Source: Streptomyces sp. PCS3-D2 (GTDB taxonomy: Bacteria > Actinomycetota > Actinomycetes > Streptomycetales > Streptomycetaceae). From it: a DNA stretch of 64,000 nt. The notes beneath the pieces are model-generated. The model saw nothing but the letters and a program-made list of their open reading frames with translations. It was not told the origin of the DNA and did not search any database. Below, one piece after another: positions 23,681 through 32,338 of the stretch. Each line of letters starts with the position of its first letter. Position 1 is the stretch's first letter. Made by a program: the position numbers and the translations under genes. The stretch is taken from positions 5,344,501 to 5,408,500 of the forward strand of contig NZ_CP097800.1 in NCBI RefSeq assembly GCF_000612545.2, given 5' to 3'.

Positions 23681-23956
23681 GAGGGGCTCCCAGGGTGCGG
23701 GGGGTCAGGCCGATTCGCCCCGGCGGGGCGTGGCCATGCTGGCGCCATCGGGTTGCGAGGGGATGGGCGCCAGGTGACAGCGTGGCGACATGAACACGTC
23801 ACATCAAGCCATGCAAGGCCCCGGATTTAAATGGCAATTGAGGTTCCGCCGATGTCCGACCGGCCAGGCCGGAGCGCGGCACGGGCAGGGCGGGGCATGG
23901 CGGGACGAAAGGCCCATTCCAGCCGGGCGTCGGCATCGCGTACTCTGTCGGGAGCA

Positions 23957-24066
23957 GAAGGGGAGTAGCTCTTCGCCGGACCGTCGACATACTGCTGGGT
24001 CACCCAGCCGGCGCCCGGAGGCAGGTCGCGCACCAGCGGCCGGCCAGCGAGACCTTCGGCCGCAGT
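23957..24066 (+). ncRNA. yybP-ykoY manganese riboswitch
   Basis: The conserved blocks occur in order: AGGGGAGTAGC (from 23959), GTCGACATACTG, a GC-rich stem, then AGCGAGACCTTCGGC (from 24047). These are the hallmarks of the Mn2+-sensing yybP-ykoY aptamer. It precedes a TMEM165-family Mn exporter by about 135 bp. A GGTCTCTCG at 24151 could pair with the conserved CGAGACC and form the switching stem. Confidence 0.85.
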
Positions 24067-24201
24067 GTCCTGTCCCGTCGTGGGCGCGTTTCGCACGCGC
24101 ACGCGCACACCAGGGCGCCGCCGAGCCGAAGCGACCCCTGACACACCCCAGGTCTCTCGGTACCGATGGCGTCCTGCCCGACCGATTGAGGTTCCGCCTC
24201 C

Positions 24202-24783
24202 GTGTTCAGCTTCACCGTCACGGCGATCGCCTTCGGCGTCGTCTTCCTGGCCGAACTCCCCGACAAGACGGCCCTGGCAGGGCTGATGCTCGGCACGCGC
24301 TACCGCGCCTCCTACGTCTTCGCGGGTGTCGCCGCCGCCTTCGCCGTACACGTCGCCCTCGCCATCGCCGCGGGCAGCGTGCTCACCCTGCTTCCGCACC
24401 GACTCGTCCAAGCCGTCGTCGGCATCCTCTTCCTCCTCGGCGCGGCCATGCTGCTCCTGAAGAAGGACGACGGGGACGAGGAGATCAAGCAGCCCGCCGA
24501 CCAGTCCTTCTGGAAGGTCTCCGGGGCCGGCTTCATGCTCATCCTGGTGGCGGAGTTCGGCGATCTGACCCAGATCATGACCGCCAACCTGGCAGCGCGC
24601 TACGACGACCCCGTCTCCGTCGGCATCGGCGCCGTGCTGGCGCTGTGGGCGGTTGCGGGCATCGGCATCCTCGGCGGCCGCACCCTCATGAAATACGTTC
24701 CGCTGCGGCTCATCACCAAGATCGCCGCTGCCGTGATGGCGGCGCTCGCCGTGTTCTCGATGTACGAGGCGATCGCGGGCTGA
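24202..24783 (+). CDS. TMEM165/GDT1 (UPF0016) family manganese exporter
   Basis: A 193-residue membrane protein with the two hallmark motifs of the family, AELPDKTALA near the N-terminus and AEFGDLTQIMTA in the second half, each starting a three-helix repeat. Bacterial members export Mn2+ (MneA type). The riboswitch upstream supports the metal. Start GTG/ATG region at 24202. Confidence 0.9.
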   Translation: MFSFTVTAIAFGVVFLAELPDKTALAGLMLGTRYRASYVFAGVAAAFAVHVALAIAAGSVLTLLPHRLVQAVVGILFLLGAAMLLLKKDDGDEEIKQPADQSFWKVSGAGFMLILVAEFGDLTQIMTANLAARYDDPVSVGIGAVLALWAVAGIGILGGRTLMKYVPLRLITKIAAAVMAALAVFSMYEAIAG

Positions 24784-24882
24784 ACGGACCGGGAGGGGCG
24801 GGGGAGGGGGTCACGGGGCGGTGCGGGCGCCCGCGGTGGAAACTCCGTTGCGGACGGTGCGTGCGGGCGGCACGCTCTGCGC

Positions 24883-25542
24883 GTGATCGACTCGACCTCC
24901 TCCACCGGCCCCGGCTCTTCCACCGGCCCCGGCTCTTCCGCAGACACCGGCCCCGACGCTGACACCGGCCCTGGCCGTGGCCCCGTGCCCGCCCCGCACC
25001 GCCGCTTCGGCTGGTCCAACATGTTCGTCGACCCGGACGCGGACCCGCGCGCCGACGGCGGCTTCCGGGGCGAGCGGGACGTGCTCATCGGCTACCTCAC
25101 CGACCAGCGGCTGACGCTGGAGCTCAAGTGTGCGGGGCTCGATGCCGAGGCCCTCGCGCGGCGCTCCGTGGAGCCCTCCGACCTCTCCCTGCTGGGCCTC
25201 GTACGCCATCTCGCGGGCGTCGAGCAGTACTGGTTCCGGCAGGTCATGGCGGGGCAGGACGTACGCCGGCACTACCGCTCGGAGGAGGAGCCCACCGGGG
25301 AGTTCACGGGCGCGATAGCCGACCCGGAGGTGGTCGCCGACGCATGGGCGACGTGGCGGGCCGAAGTCGCCTTCGCCGAAGGGTTCGTCGCGCAGGCACC
25401 CGGTCTGGCCGTCACGGGCGACTGCGGCGGTGAGCCGATGGAACTCCGTGAGGTGCTGGTCCACATGATCGAGGAGTACGCCCGCCACAACGGCCACGCG
25501 GACTTCCTGCGAGAGCGCATCGACGGGCGCGTGGGCCAGTAG
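24883..25542 (+). CDS. DinB superfamily (DUF664) protein
   Basis: A 219-residue protein with a DinB four-helix fold: metal-ligand histidines in LLGLVRHLAGVEQYW and HMIEEYARHNGHADFLRE. Such actinobacterial proteins are putative mycothiol-dependent enzymes. The first ~40 residues are a Gly/Pro/Ser repeat encoded by a tandem DNA repeat (24895-24960), so the real start may lie nearer FGWSNMFVDPD. Confidence 0.85.
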   Translation: MIDSTSSTGPGSSTGPGSSADTGPDADTGPGRGPVPAPHRRFGWSNMFVDPDADPRADGGFRGERDVLIGYLTDQRLTLELKCAGLDAEALARRSVEPSDLSLLGLVRHLAGVEQYWFRQVMAGQDVRRHYRSEEEPTGEFTGAIADPEVVADAWATWRAEVAFAEGFVAQAPGLAVTGDCGGEPMELREVLVHMIEEYARHNGHADFLRERIDGRVGQ

Positions 25543-25615
25543 GTCGCCGGGGCCGGGGCCCGGACCCGGATCAGGGCCGGGCAGCCCGGGCCGGAGCCGT
25601 GCGGGTGTCGCGCCG

Positions 25616-26317
25616 CTACCGTGCGGGCGTGTCCTGGTGCTCGGGCCGCAGCGTGACGCGGACGGAGCCGTCGGGGTCGGCGCTGACGGTGAGGGACGTC
25701 AGGTCCGGGACGTGCACGGTCGGGCCGTGTGCGGCGGCGCGGGGACCCACGCCGATCACCCGCATGCCCGCCGCCCGGCCCGCGGCGATGCCCGCGGCCG
25801 AGTCCTCGAAGACGATGCACTCCGCCGGGTCCACTCCCAGCGCGGCGGCGCCCTTGAGGAAGCCTTCGGGGTCCGGCTTGCTGGCTCCGACGGACTCGGC
25901 CGTGACCCGTACCTCGGGCATCGGGAGCGCGGCGGCCGTCATCCGGGCGGTGGCGAGTGCGGCGTCGGCGGACGTGACCAGGGCGTGCGGCAGGCCGGCG
26001 AGCGAGGCCATGAAGGCCGGCGCGCCCGGGACCGGGACCACGCCGTCGGTGTCGGCCGTCTCGCGCGCCAGCATCTCCGCGTTCTCGGCGAGGTTGATCT
26101 CCATGGGGCGGTCCGGCAGGAGCACGGCCATGGTGGCGTAGCCCTGGCGGCCGTGGACCACCTTGAGGGCTTCCTGCGGGTCCAGCCCGTGGGAGAGGGC
26201 CCAATCGCGCCAGCAGCGTTCGACCACCGCGTCGGAGTTGACGATCGTGCCGTCCATGTCGAGGAGCAGGGCCCTGGCGGTGAGGGCTACGGGTGCGGTG
26301 GTGGTGCTGGCCGGCAT
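25616..26317 (-). CDS. HAD-IA family phosphatase (sugar-phosphate type)
   Basis: A 233-residue HAD hydrolase: motif I LLLDMDGTIVNSD, motif II ALVTSAD, motif III K in GASKPDPEGF, motif IV VFEDSAAGI. The cap and the GASKPxPE signature suit beta-phosphoglucomutase-like or hexitol/glycerol phosphatases; the substrate is not deducible. ATG 26317 with CTGGAG upstream. Confidence 0.88.
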   Translation of the reverse strand: MPASTTTAPVALTARALLLDMDGTIVNSDAVVERCWRDWALSHGLDPQEALKVVHGRQGYATMAVLLPDRPMEINLAENAEMLARETADTDGVVPVPGAPAFMASLAGLPHALVTSADAALATARMTAAALPMPEVRVTAESVGASKPDPEGFLKGAAALGVDPAECIVFEDSAAGIAAGRAAGMRVIGVGPRAAAHGPTVHVPDLTSLTVSADPDGSVRVTLRPEHQDTPAR

Positions 26318-26350
26318 CGACGGGGCTCCAGACGGGCGGGAAAAGAGAAC

Positions 26351-26394
26351 AAGTGGTTCCGTCCACCGGTCAGGGAGTGAGGACGGAACCACTT
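26351..26394 (-). terminator. Strong inverted repeat with trailing T-run on the minus strand
   Basis: Arms AAGTGGTTCCGTCC (26351-26364) and GGACGGAACCACTT (26381-26394), perfect over 14 bp and extendable across a 1-nt bulge. On the minus strand it is followed by TCTCTTTT. Read leftwards it is a terminator for the peptidoglycan-binding gene, or an attenuator in the leader of the HAD gene. Confidence 0.65.
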
Positions 26395-26460
26395 TGTTCC
26401 ATCACGATACAAAACGCGGGGCGGTCTGCGCCACTCGCGGGCGTGTGACCCCTGTCGCCC

Positions 26461-26515
26461 GACCCGACCCGACCCGACCCGACCCGACCCGACCCGACCC
26501 AATCCGACCCGACCC
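26461..26515. repeat. GACCC pentanucleotide microsatellite
   Basis: Eight perfect GACCC units, one degenerate unit (AATCC), then two more. Intergenic, just past the end of the peptidoglycan-binding gene; likely to vary in copy number. Confidence 0.9.
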
Positions 26516-26538
26516 GCTCGCTCTGCCGTACTTCCCGC

Positions 26539-27516
26539 CTATCCCTCCAGCGCCTTGCGGGTGAGGGGCCCGTAGACGCCCCACTCCTGGTGGTCGATCC
26601 CGTTGTAGTACTGGAACATCGACAGCGCGTCCTCGACCTTCGAGTCGAACCTTCCGTGGAACCTGCCCCGGTAGAGGCCTTCCGCCGCCAGCAGCCGCTG
26701 GAGCTTCTCCACCTCCGGCCCCGAATCCCCGTAGCGCAGGATCGGCGCCTGGGTGGGCGGGGGCGTGCTGGCGGAACGGCTCGTGCGGGGCGATGCGCTC
26801 GGCGACGGGGGCGCTGAGGAGGCGGAACGGGACGCGGACGGCGACGGGGACGCGGACGGGGATGCCGACTTCGAGGCACTCGGCGACGCGGACACCGACG
26901 GGGACGCACTGTCGAGGCTCGGGCTGCCGGTCGGTGCGACCGAAGGCGCGCTCACCGCAGGCGCCGCGGCTTTCGCGTCCAGCAGGGTCGTCTCGCTGTC
27001 CGGGGAAGCGGGCAGCACCAACACCGCCACGGCCGTGCCGCCGAGGGCCACCGTCGCCGCGGCTGCGACCAGCAGTGCCAGCGGTCGACGGCGGGAACCG
27101 GAGCCGGAACGATCCTCCGGGCCCCCGCCCCCTCCTCCGCCGGTTGCGGGAGAGGGCGCCTTGATCGCGCGGAGCCTGACCGTCTCCGCCGGATGCGGTG
27201 CGGCCTCCTGTCCGGCCTGCCAGGGGCCCTCCTGCCACGGCCCGCCCCCCGGCGCCACGGGTATGCCGTACGCCGGGGTGTCGTCCTCCGAGCGCGTCGG
27301 CGGCGCGGGCGCGGACGACTGCGGCGGAGGAGCCGCCGAGGGGCCCACCACGCCGGACACGCGCTGCGGGGACGGCGGCGCAGCCTCGGCGGGAAGCTCG
27401 CCCGGATCGGACAGCGTCACGTACGGACGGATGCGCAGAGGGTTGAAACCCCCACCCGGTGCACACCCGCAGGCGGCGCCAGCAGCGTCGCAATTCGGAC
27501 AGTGCTCACCGTTCAC
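26539..27516 (-). CDS. Membrane-anchored peptidoglycan-binding domain protein
   Basis: A 325-residue protein. An N-terminal zinc knuckle (CPNCDAAGAACGC), a cytoplasmic Pro-rich region, one TM helix (residues ~175-195), a long Ser/Pro/Ala extracellular linker, and a C-terminal PG_binding_1 domain (LRYGDSGPEVEKLQRLL ... YGPLTRKALEG). The GTG at 27516 follows GGGAGGGAG; upstream codons in the same frame are not supported. Probably senses or tethers to the cell wall. Confidence 0.85.
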   Translation of the reverse strand: MNGEHCPNCDAAGAACGCAPGGGFNPLRIRPYVTLSDPGELPAEAAPPSPQRVSGVVGPSAAPPPQSSAPAPPTRSEDDTPAYGIPVAPGGGPWQEGPWQAGQEAAPHPAETVRLRAIKAPSPATGGGGGGGPEDRSGSGSRRRPLALLVAAAATVALGGTAVAVLVLPASPDSETTLLDAKAAAPAVSAPSVAPTGSPSLDSASPSVSASPSASKSASPSASPSPSASRSASSAPPSPSASPRTSRSASTPPPTQAPILRYGDSGPEVEKLQRLLAAEGLYRGRFHGRFDSKVEDALSMFQYYNGIDHQEWGVYGPLTRKALEG

Positions 27517-27644
27517 TGGGGACTCCCTCCCTGGCCATTGCCTGCGATTATGCAGACCCGCCGCGACCCTCCCAACCGCCCGAGAGGCCATAACCGGACA
27601 CACCGCTCAGGATGGAAATGTTGATCCGGCCGGAGGAGGAATCG

Positions 27645-29714
27645 ATGGCTCAGGATGCGACCAAAGGCGCCGCGGACCCCGTTCCCGGCCCGCACCAGGC
27701 CGCCCCCGCCGGCGAGCACAGCGCCCGGGAGGTCCTCGTACCCATCGGCGCCCTGCTCCTAGGTCTTCTGATCGCGGCGCTCGACCAGACCATCGTCTCC
27801 ACAGCCCTGCCGACCATCGTCAGCGACCTCGGTGGCATGGCCCACCTGTCCTGGGTCGTCACCGCCTACATGCTCGCCGCCACCGCCGCCACACCCCTGT
27901 GGGGCAAGCTCGGCGACCAGTACGGGCGCAAGAAGCTCTTCCAGTACGCCATCGTCCTCTTCCTGATCGGGTCGGCCCTGTGCGGCCTGGCCCAGGACAT
28001 GCCCCAGCTCATCGGTTTCCGTGCCCTCCAGGGCCTGGGCGGCGGCGGACTGATCGTGCTGTCGATGGCCATCGTGGGCGACATCGTCCCGCCCCGCGAA
28101 CGAGGCCGGTACCAGGGCCTCTTCGGCGGCGTCTTCGGCGCGACCAGCGTGCTGGGCCCCCTGCTGGGCGGCCTGTTCGTCGACAACCTCTCCTGGCGCT
28201 GGGTCTTCTACATCAACCTCCCCATCGGTCTCGTCGCCCTCGTCGTCATCGCCGCCGCCCTCCACATCCCGGCGAGCAGGGCCAAACACACCATCGACTA
28301 CCTCGGCACCTTCCTCATCGCGTGTGTCGCCACCTGCCTCGTCCTCGTCGCCTCGCTCGGCGCCACCTGGGGCTGGGGCTCGGCCCGCATCATCGGTGTC
28401 GCCGTCCTGGGCGCCCTGCTGCTCGTCGCCTTCCTCCTCGTCGAGCGCAAGGCCGCCGAACCCGTCCTGCCGCTGAAGCTCTTCCGCATCCGCACCTTCG
28501 CCCTCTGCTCGGCGATCAGCTTCGTCGTCGGCTTCGCGATGTTCGGCGCGATGGTTTACCTGCCGACCTTCCTGCAGATCGTCCAGGGCGTCTCACCGAC
28601 CATGTCCGGCGTCCACATGCTGCCGATGGTCATCGGCATGCTGATCTCCTCGACCGCCTCCGGCCAGATCGTCAGCCGGACCGGCCGCTGGAAGGTCTTC
28701 CCGATCGCCGGCACCGCCGTCACCGCCCTCGGACTGCTCCTCCTCCACCAGCTCCAGCGCACCAGCTCCACCTGGGAGATGAGCGTCTACTTCTTCGTCT
28801 TCGGCGCCGGACTCGGCCTGGTCATGCAGGTTCTCGTCCTCGTGGTGCAGAACGCCGTCAGCTACGCCGACCTGGGCGTCGCCACCTCGGGTGCCACCTT
28901 CTTCCGCTCCATCGGAGCCTCCTTCGGCGTCGCGATCTTCGGCACGGTCTTCACCAACCAGCTGGACGACAAACTGGCCGCCTCCCTGGCCGGCGTCACC
29001 CTGCCCGCCGACGCCGGCATCCCCCAGCTGGAGGCGGACCCCCGGGCCATCGGCGCACTCCCGGCGAGCCTCCGACCCCGCGTGCTCGACGCCTACGCCA
29101 CCTCCATCACCGACGTCTTCCTCTACGCCGTCCCGGTCGTCCTGGTCGCCTTCGTCCTCGCCTGCTTCCTGAGAGAGGACAAGCTCCGCGCCTCCGTCAC
29201 CGCACCCGACGTGACCGAGACCCTGGCCTCCAACCCGGTCCAGCGCTCCTCCCGCGACGAGGTCGCCCGCGCGCTGTCCGTCCTCGGCACCCGAGAGGGC
29301 CGGCGCCACGTCTACGAGAAGATCACCGAGAAGGCCGGCTACGACCTGCTGCCCGCCTCCAGCTGGCTGCTGCTGCGCATCAACAAGTACGGCTCGGCGG
29401 AACCTGCACTGCTCGCCGAGCGGGTCAACGTGCCGGTGAAGGTGATCACCGATGCCGCCCGCCAGGTCGAGGAGCGCGGGCTCGCCGTCCGCGAAGGGCT
29501 GCCGCTGGTGCTGACCGAGCAGGGCAGCGAGGCCGCCGCGAAACTCAGCACGGCACGGCAGGAGTCCCTCGCCGAACTGCTCGGCGACTGGTGGGGCCCC
29601 GACCGCCCGACCGACCTGGTCAAGCTGGTTGAGGAGATCAACACGGAGCTGTGCGGATCGGACTCCGAGGAGCCCTACGACGCCGAGCCGCCCCGCGACC
29701 ACGCCGCGCCCTGA
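27645..29714 (+). CDS. DHA2-type MFS drug exporter fused to a MarR-like winged helix
   Basis: A 689-residue protein. Residues ~30-510 are a 14-helix EmrB/QacA transporter (motif C-like LDQTIVSTALPTIVSDLGG; motif A GKLGDQYGRKK). Residues ~540-660 (YDLLPASSWLLLRINKYGSAEPALLAERVNVPVKVITDAARQVEERGLAV) form a MarR-like winged HTH in the cytoplasm. The ATG at 27645 has GGAGGAGG upstream. The fused domain may sense substrate or bind DNA; this fusion is known in Streptomyces but poorly studied. Confidence 0.88.
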   Translation: MAQDATKGAADPVPGPHQAAPAGEHSAREVLVPIGALLLGLLIAALDQTIVSTALPTIVSDLGGMAHLSWVVTAYMLAATAATPLWGKLGDQYGRKKLFQYAIVLFLIGSALCGLAQDMPQLIGFRALQGLGGGGLIVLSMAIVGDIVPPRERGRYQGLFGGVFGATSVLGPLLGGLFVDNLSWRWVFYINLPIGLVALVVIAAALHIPASRAKHTIDYLGTFLIACVATCLVLVASLGATWGWGSARIIGVAVLGALLLVAFLLVERKAAEPVLPLKLFRIRTFALCSAISFVVGFAMFGAMVYLPTFLQIVQGVSPTMSGVHMLPMVIGMLISSTASGQIVSRTGRWKVFPIAGTAVTALGLLLLHQLQRTSSTWEMSVYFFVFGAGLGLVMQVLVLVVQNAVSYADLGVATSGATFFRSIGASFGVAIFGTVFTNQLDDKLAASLAGVTLPADAGIPQLEADPRAIGALPASLRPRVLDAYATSITDVFLYAVPVVLVAFVLACFLREDKLRASVTAPDVTETLASNPVQRSSRDEVARALSVLGTREGRRHVYEKITEKAGYDLLPASSWLLLRINKYGSAEPALLAERVNVPVKVITDAARQVEERGLAVREGLPLVLTEQGSEAAAKLSTARQESLAELLGDWWGPDRPTDLVKLVEEINTELCGSDSEEPYDAEPPRDHAAP

Positions 29715-29730
29715 GTCGTCCCGGCCGCGA

Positions 29731-30285
29731 TCAGCCCAGGACTTTTTCGAACCAGTGCTCCGCATACGGGCCGGAGTTGTACGCGGGTATCTCGGTATAG
29801 CCATGACGCGCGTACAAGGCGCGTGCCTCCACGAGATCCGACCGGGTGTCCAGCCGGATCCGCTCGGCGCCCAGCGCACGGCTCTGCGCCTCCAGGGCCC
29901 GGAGCAGGGCCGCCCCGCCGCCCGTCCCACGGGCGCGCCGGTCGACGTACACCCTGGTGAGCTCGGCGGTCATCGCGTCGAGCATCCGGACGCCGCCGCA
30001 CGCGAGCGCCTCGCCTCCCAGGCGACCGACGACGAACTGTCCTGTCGGCGGCGCCAGCCCGTCGTCCGGGAAGTCCAGCAGTCCTTGGTCGATCTCCGCC
30101 TCGGTGACCCCGCGTTTCCAATACCGGCCGGCTACTTCGGCGTAGTAGGCGCGGCGCAGCCGGGTGGCGTCGACCGTCGTGAACGGTTCGGGGCACACGG
30201 TCCACGACGGGGAAGAGGGAGGGCAAGGGGACGGGGAGGTGGAAGGGGCCGGTGTCGGCGGGCGGGGTTCGCTGTGCGTGGTCAT
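29731..30285 (-). CDS. GNAT family N-acetyltransferase
   Basis: A 184-residue acetyltransferase with the acetyl-CoA-binding motif VYVDRRARGTGGGAALLRALE and the terminal LYARHGYTEIPAYN. An N-terminal Pro/Ser-rich ~40 residues may be untranslated if a later start is used. Substrate unknown. Convergent with the MFS gene. Confidence 0.85.
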   Translation of the reverse strand: MTTHSEPRPPTPAPSTSPSPCPPSSPSWTVCPEPFTTVDATRLRRAYYAEVAGRYWKRGVTEAEIDQGLLDFPDDGLAPPTGQFVVGRLGGEALACGGVRMLDAMTAELTRVYVDRRARGTGGGAALLRALEAQSRALGAERIRLDTRSDLVEARALYARHGYTEIPAYNSGPYAEHWFEKVLG

Positions 30286-30390
30286 GGCGTCATTGTGGAG
30301 TCGGGGTGCGATCTCCCGCGTGGAATATCCACAACGGCAGGCTGATGATAGGAAAAACGACATTCTGCCTCCCTGGAGGGTGTGAACGCC

Positions 30391-30786
30391 ATGGCAGAGC
30401 ATGCGGACTGTGCCCTGATCCGCCGCGGCTACGAGGCCTTCGGCAAGGGCGACATGGAGGCGTTGGGCGCGCTCATGACCGCCGACGTCATCCACCACGT
30501 GCCGGGCAGCAACCCCATGTCCGGACACCACAAGGGCCGGGAGCACGTCCTCGACTTCTACCGCCGTCTCGGCGAGGAGACCATGGGCACCTTCCAGGTG
30601 CACCTGGAGTCGGTGCTCGCGGACGGGCGCGGACACGTGATGAGCTTCCACACGGCGCGGGGCGACCGCGGTGACCGGGGCATCGAGATCCGCCAAGGCC
30701 TCTTCTTCACGATCGTCGGTCACAAGATCACCGACATCGACCAGTGCACTGCGGACATCGACGAGGAGGACACCTTCTGGAGCTGA
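30391..30786 (+). CDS. SnoaL/NTF2-like protein
   Basis: A 131-residue product from the ATG at 30391 (GGAGGG about 11 bp upstream), starting MAEHADCALIRRGYEAFGKGD. The cone-shaped NTF2 fold is recognisable (MTADVIHHVPGSNPMSGHHKGREHVLDFYRR). Probably a ketosteroid-isomerase-like small-molecule binding or hydrolase-type protein; no substrate evidence. Confidence 0.8.
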   Translation: MAEHADCALIRRGYEAFGKGDMEALGALMTADVIHHVPGSNPMSGHHKGREHVLDFYRRLGEETMGTFQVHLESVLADGRGHVMSFHTARGDRGDRGIEIRQGLFFTIVGHKITDIDQCTADIDEEDTFWS

Positions 30787-30860
30787 CGCGACTCCGACCC
30801 CGCTCCCCCGGTCCCGACCCCGCCCCGCCCGACCTGTGCGGCCGTCCCCGATGGCCCGCC

Positions 30861-30896
30861 CGCCCGGGAAGACGCCCGGGAAGACGCCCGGGAAGA
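30861..30896. repeat. 12-bp tandem repeat, three copies
   Basis: CGCCCGGGAAGA three times in a row, followed by degenerate units to about 30930, in the 216-bp gap between the SnoaL-like gene and the monooxygenase gene. No gene seen here. Confidence 0.8.
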
Positions 30897-31002
30897 CCGC
30901 TCGGGAAAACCGCCGGGGAGACCGCTCGGCAGCATCCGCGCGGGGCGGCGGAGCGTGGGGTACGGGCGCCCGCACGCGCTCCGGGCGCCCGGCCGGTAGG
31001 CG

Positions 31003-31347
31003 TCAGGCCTGCTTCGGCCCCGCCTGCTGCACGACTTCGAACGACCACACCGTCGAAGCCGAAGCCGCCGGTGCCGGACGCTCCGCACCGGCCGGGCCAC
31101 CCGCCCCGCCGCCGCCCTGGTGAGCAGCCTTCATCGGCCCCTCCATCCAGGCCTGGAAGTCCTCCTCCGAACGCCACCGCGTGTAGACGAGGTACTGGTC
31201 GGTGCCCTCGACGGGGCGCAGCAGCTCGAACCACTCGAACCCGTCCGAACCCTCCACCGCCCCGGCCCGCGACGCGAAGCGCCGCTCCAGGACCTCCCGC
31301 TGCTCGGCGGGAACCGTCAGCACGTTGATCTTCACGATGCTGGGCAC
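31003..31347 (-). CDS. Antibiotic biosynthesis monooxygenase (ABM) domain protein, heme-degrading-like
   Basis: A 114-residue ferredoxin-like fold: INVLTVPAEQREVLERRFASRAGAV, GFEWFELLRPV and YLVYTRWRSEEDFQAWM, the pattern of IsdG/MhuD-like ABM proteins. GTG 31347 with GAGAGG upstream. The C-terminal Gly/Ala-rich tail is atypical. Either a heme oxygenase-like enzyme or a small monooxygenase. Confidence 0.8.
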   Translation of the reverse strand: MPSIVKINVLTVPAEQREVLERRFASRAGAVEGSDGFEWFELLRPVEGTDQYLVYTRWRSEEDFQAWMEGPMKAAHQGGGGAGGPAGAERPAPAASASTVWSFEVVQQAGPKQA

Positions 31348-31706
31348 ATGACACCTCTCGGGAAACACAGGCCGGGCACTGCACCCGGCCTTGATCACGT
31401 GCGTGCAGTCTCCTACATCCCCCGGTCAAAGCTTCGTGAGGACGGTGCGCCGGCCTCCCCCGTGGCGCGGCGGGATCGACGCCTGCCGGTCGTCGGTCCG
31501 AGAGCGTGAACGGCCCGAGGGGCGGAACGGCCGCAAGGGGGGGTGAGCCCGACCGGTCCGCTGTCGGGGCGCCCCTCGCCGCCGCGCCCCTCGTGGCCGC
31601 GCCTCTTGCCGCGGTGCCTCTCGCCGCCGCGCCCCTGCCGGTGCGCGGCTCCCCTCGAATCGTCGATCTCTGACCCCGCCGCTGGCAAGGGGCACAACCC
31701 CACCGG
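31348..31706. other. Intergenic, with a 15-bp tandem repeat
   Basis: No convincing gene. Five imperfect 15-bp units based on GCGCCCCTCGCCGCC lie at 31569-31643, with open frames on both strands that are compositional artefacts. The start-proximal part holds the ribosome site of the ABM gene. Confidence 0.6.
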
Positions 31707-32012
31707 CTATGCGCCGGGGGCGGTGTAGCGGACTCTGACGTCGAACAGCCCAAGCTCGGGTTCAGCGCCGACGTCACGGAAGAGTCGAGGTGCTGCCGGG
31801 CCCTCGGGGGCCGCGCGCATGGCGTCGAGGGCGGCGAGGTCCCGCCACAGCGTCTGGATCCGCCAGCGCCCGTCCGGCCCGCTCAGCAGCTCGGTTCGGA
31901 TCAGCCCGTCGGGCAGCGGGCGGGCGACGAGCTCACGGTAGGCCGTGACGAGGTCCGCTTCGCGGCCAGCCGGGACGACCGCGCTGACCTCGGTCAGTAT
32001 CGGTCCGGTCAT
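31707..32012 (-). CDS. Second ABM-domain protein
   Basis: A 101-residue ABM-fold protein starting MTGPILTEVSAVVPAGREADL, with a perfect AGGAGGT ribosome site 7 bp before ATG 32012. The WRIQTLWRDLAALDAMR stretch is the usual second helix. It is divergent in sequence from the neighbouring ABM protein and may act as a quinone-forming monooxygenase; substrate unknown. Confidence 0.75.
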   Translation of the reverse strand: MTGPILTEVSAVVPAGREADLVTAYRELVARPLPDGLIRTELLSGPDGRWRIQTLWRDLAALDAMRAAPEGPAAPRLFRDVGAEPELGLFDVRVRYTAPGA

Positions 32013-32338
32013 GACCCTCACCTCCTGTGGTCCCACGCTACGCGGCAGACCCCGGAGTCGACCGCGTCACTGCACGCCGCCAGCCTTCACCGGATCCGCC
32101 GCGATCCCCGCCCGCCCGGCCGGCCTCTCGCGCACCACTGGTCTCTGCCGGGCCGGCCGGGACGGGGATCGTGCCAGGTGAGCCCGTACGCGAGGGCCAT
32201 GGCGCCGTTCGCGGGCCATCACGATGCCCATCGAGCCGTCCCGGGGATCCCGCGGGGGATATCGTCGTGCGGGTAAGGGAGCGCGGCAGCCAGGCGAAGT
32301 CGGGGTTGCGGTCAACAGGGGCGGGAGGCCGGCGGGGC
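32013..32338. other. Intergenic, no feature seen
   Basis: 326 bp between divergent genes. It presumably holds both promoters, but no clear repeat, hairpin or conserved small frame was found. Confidence 0.5.

Noticed and set aside
31413-31703. Small Arg-rich gene in the gap between the ABM genes
   Set aside because: Composition comes from a 15-bp tandem repeat; no ribosome site and both strands are equally open.
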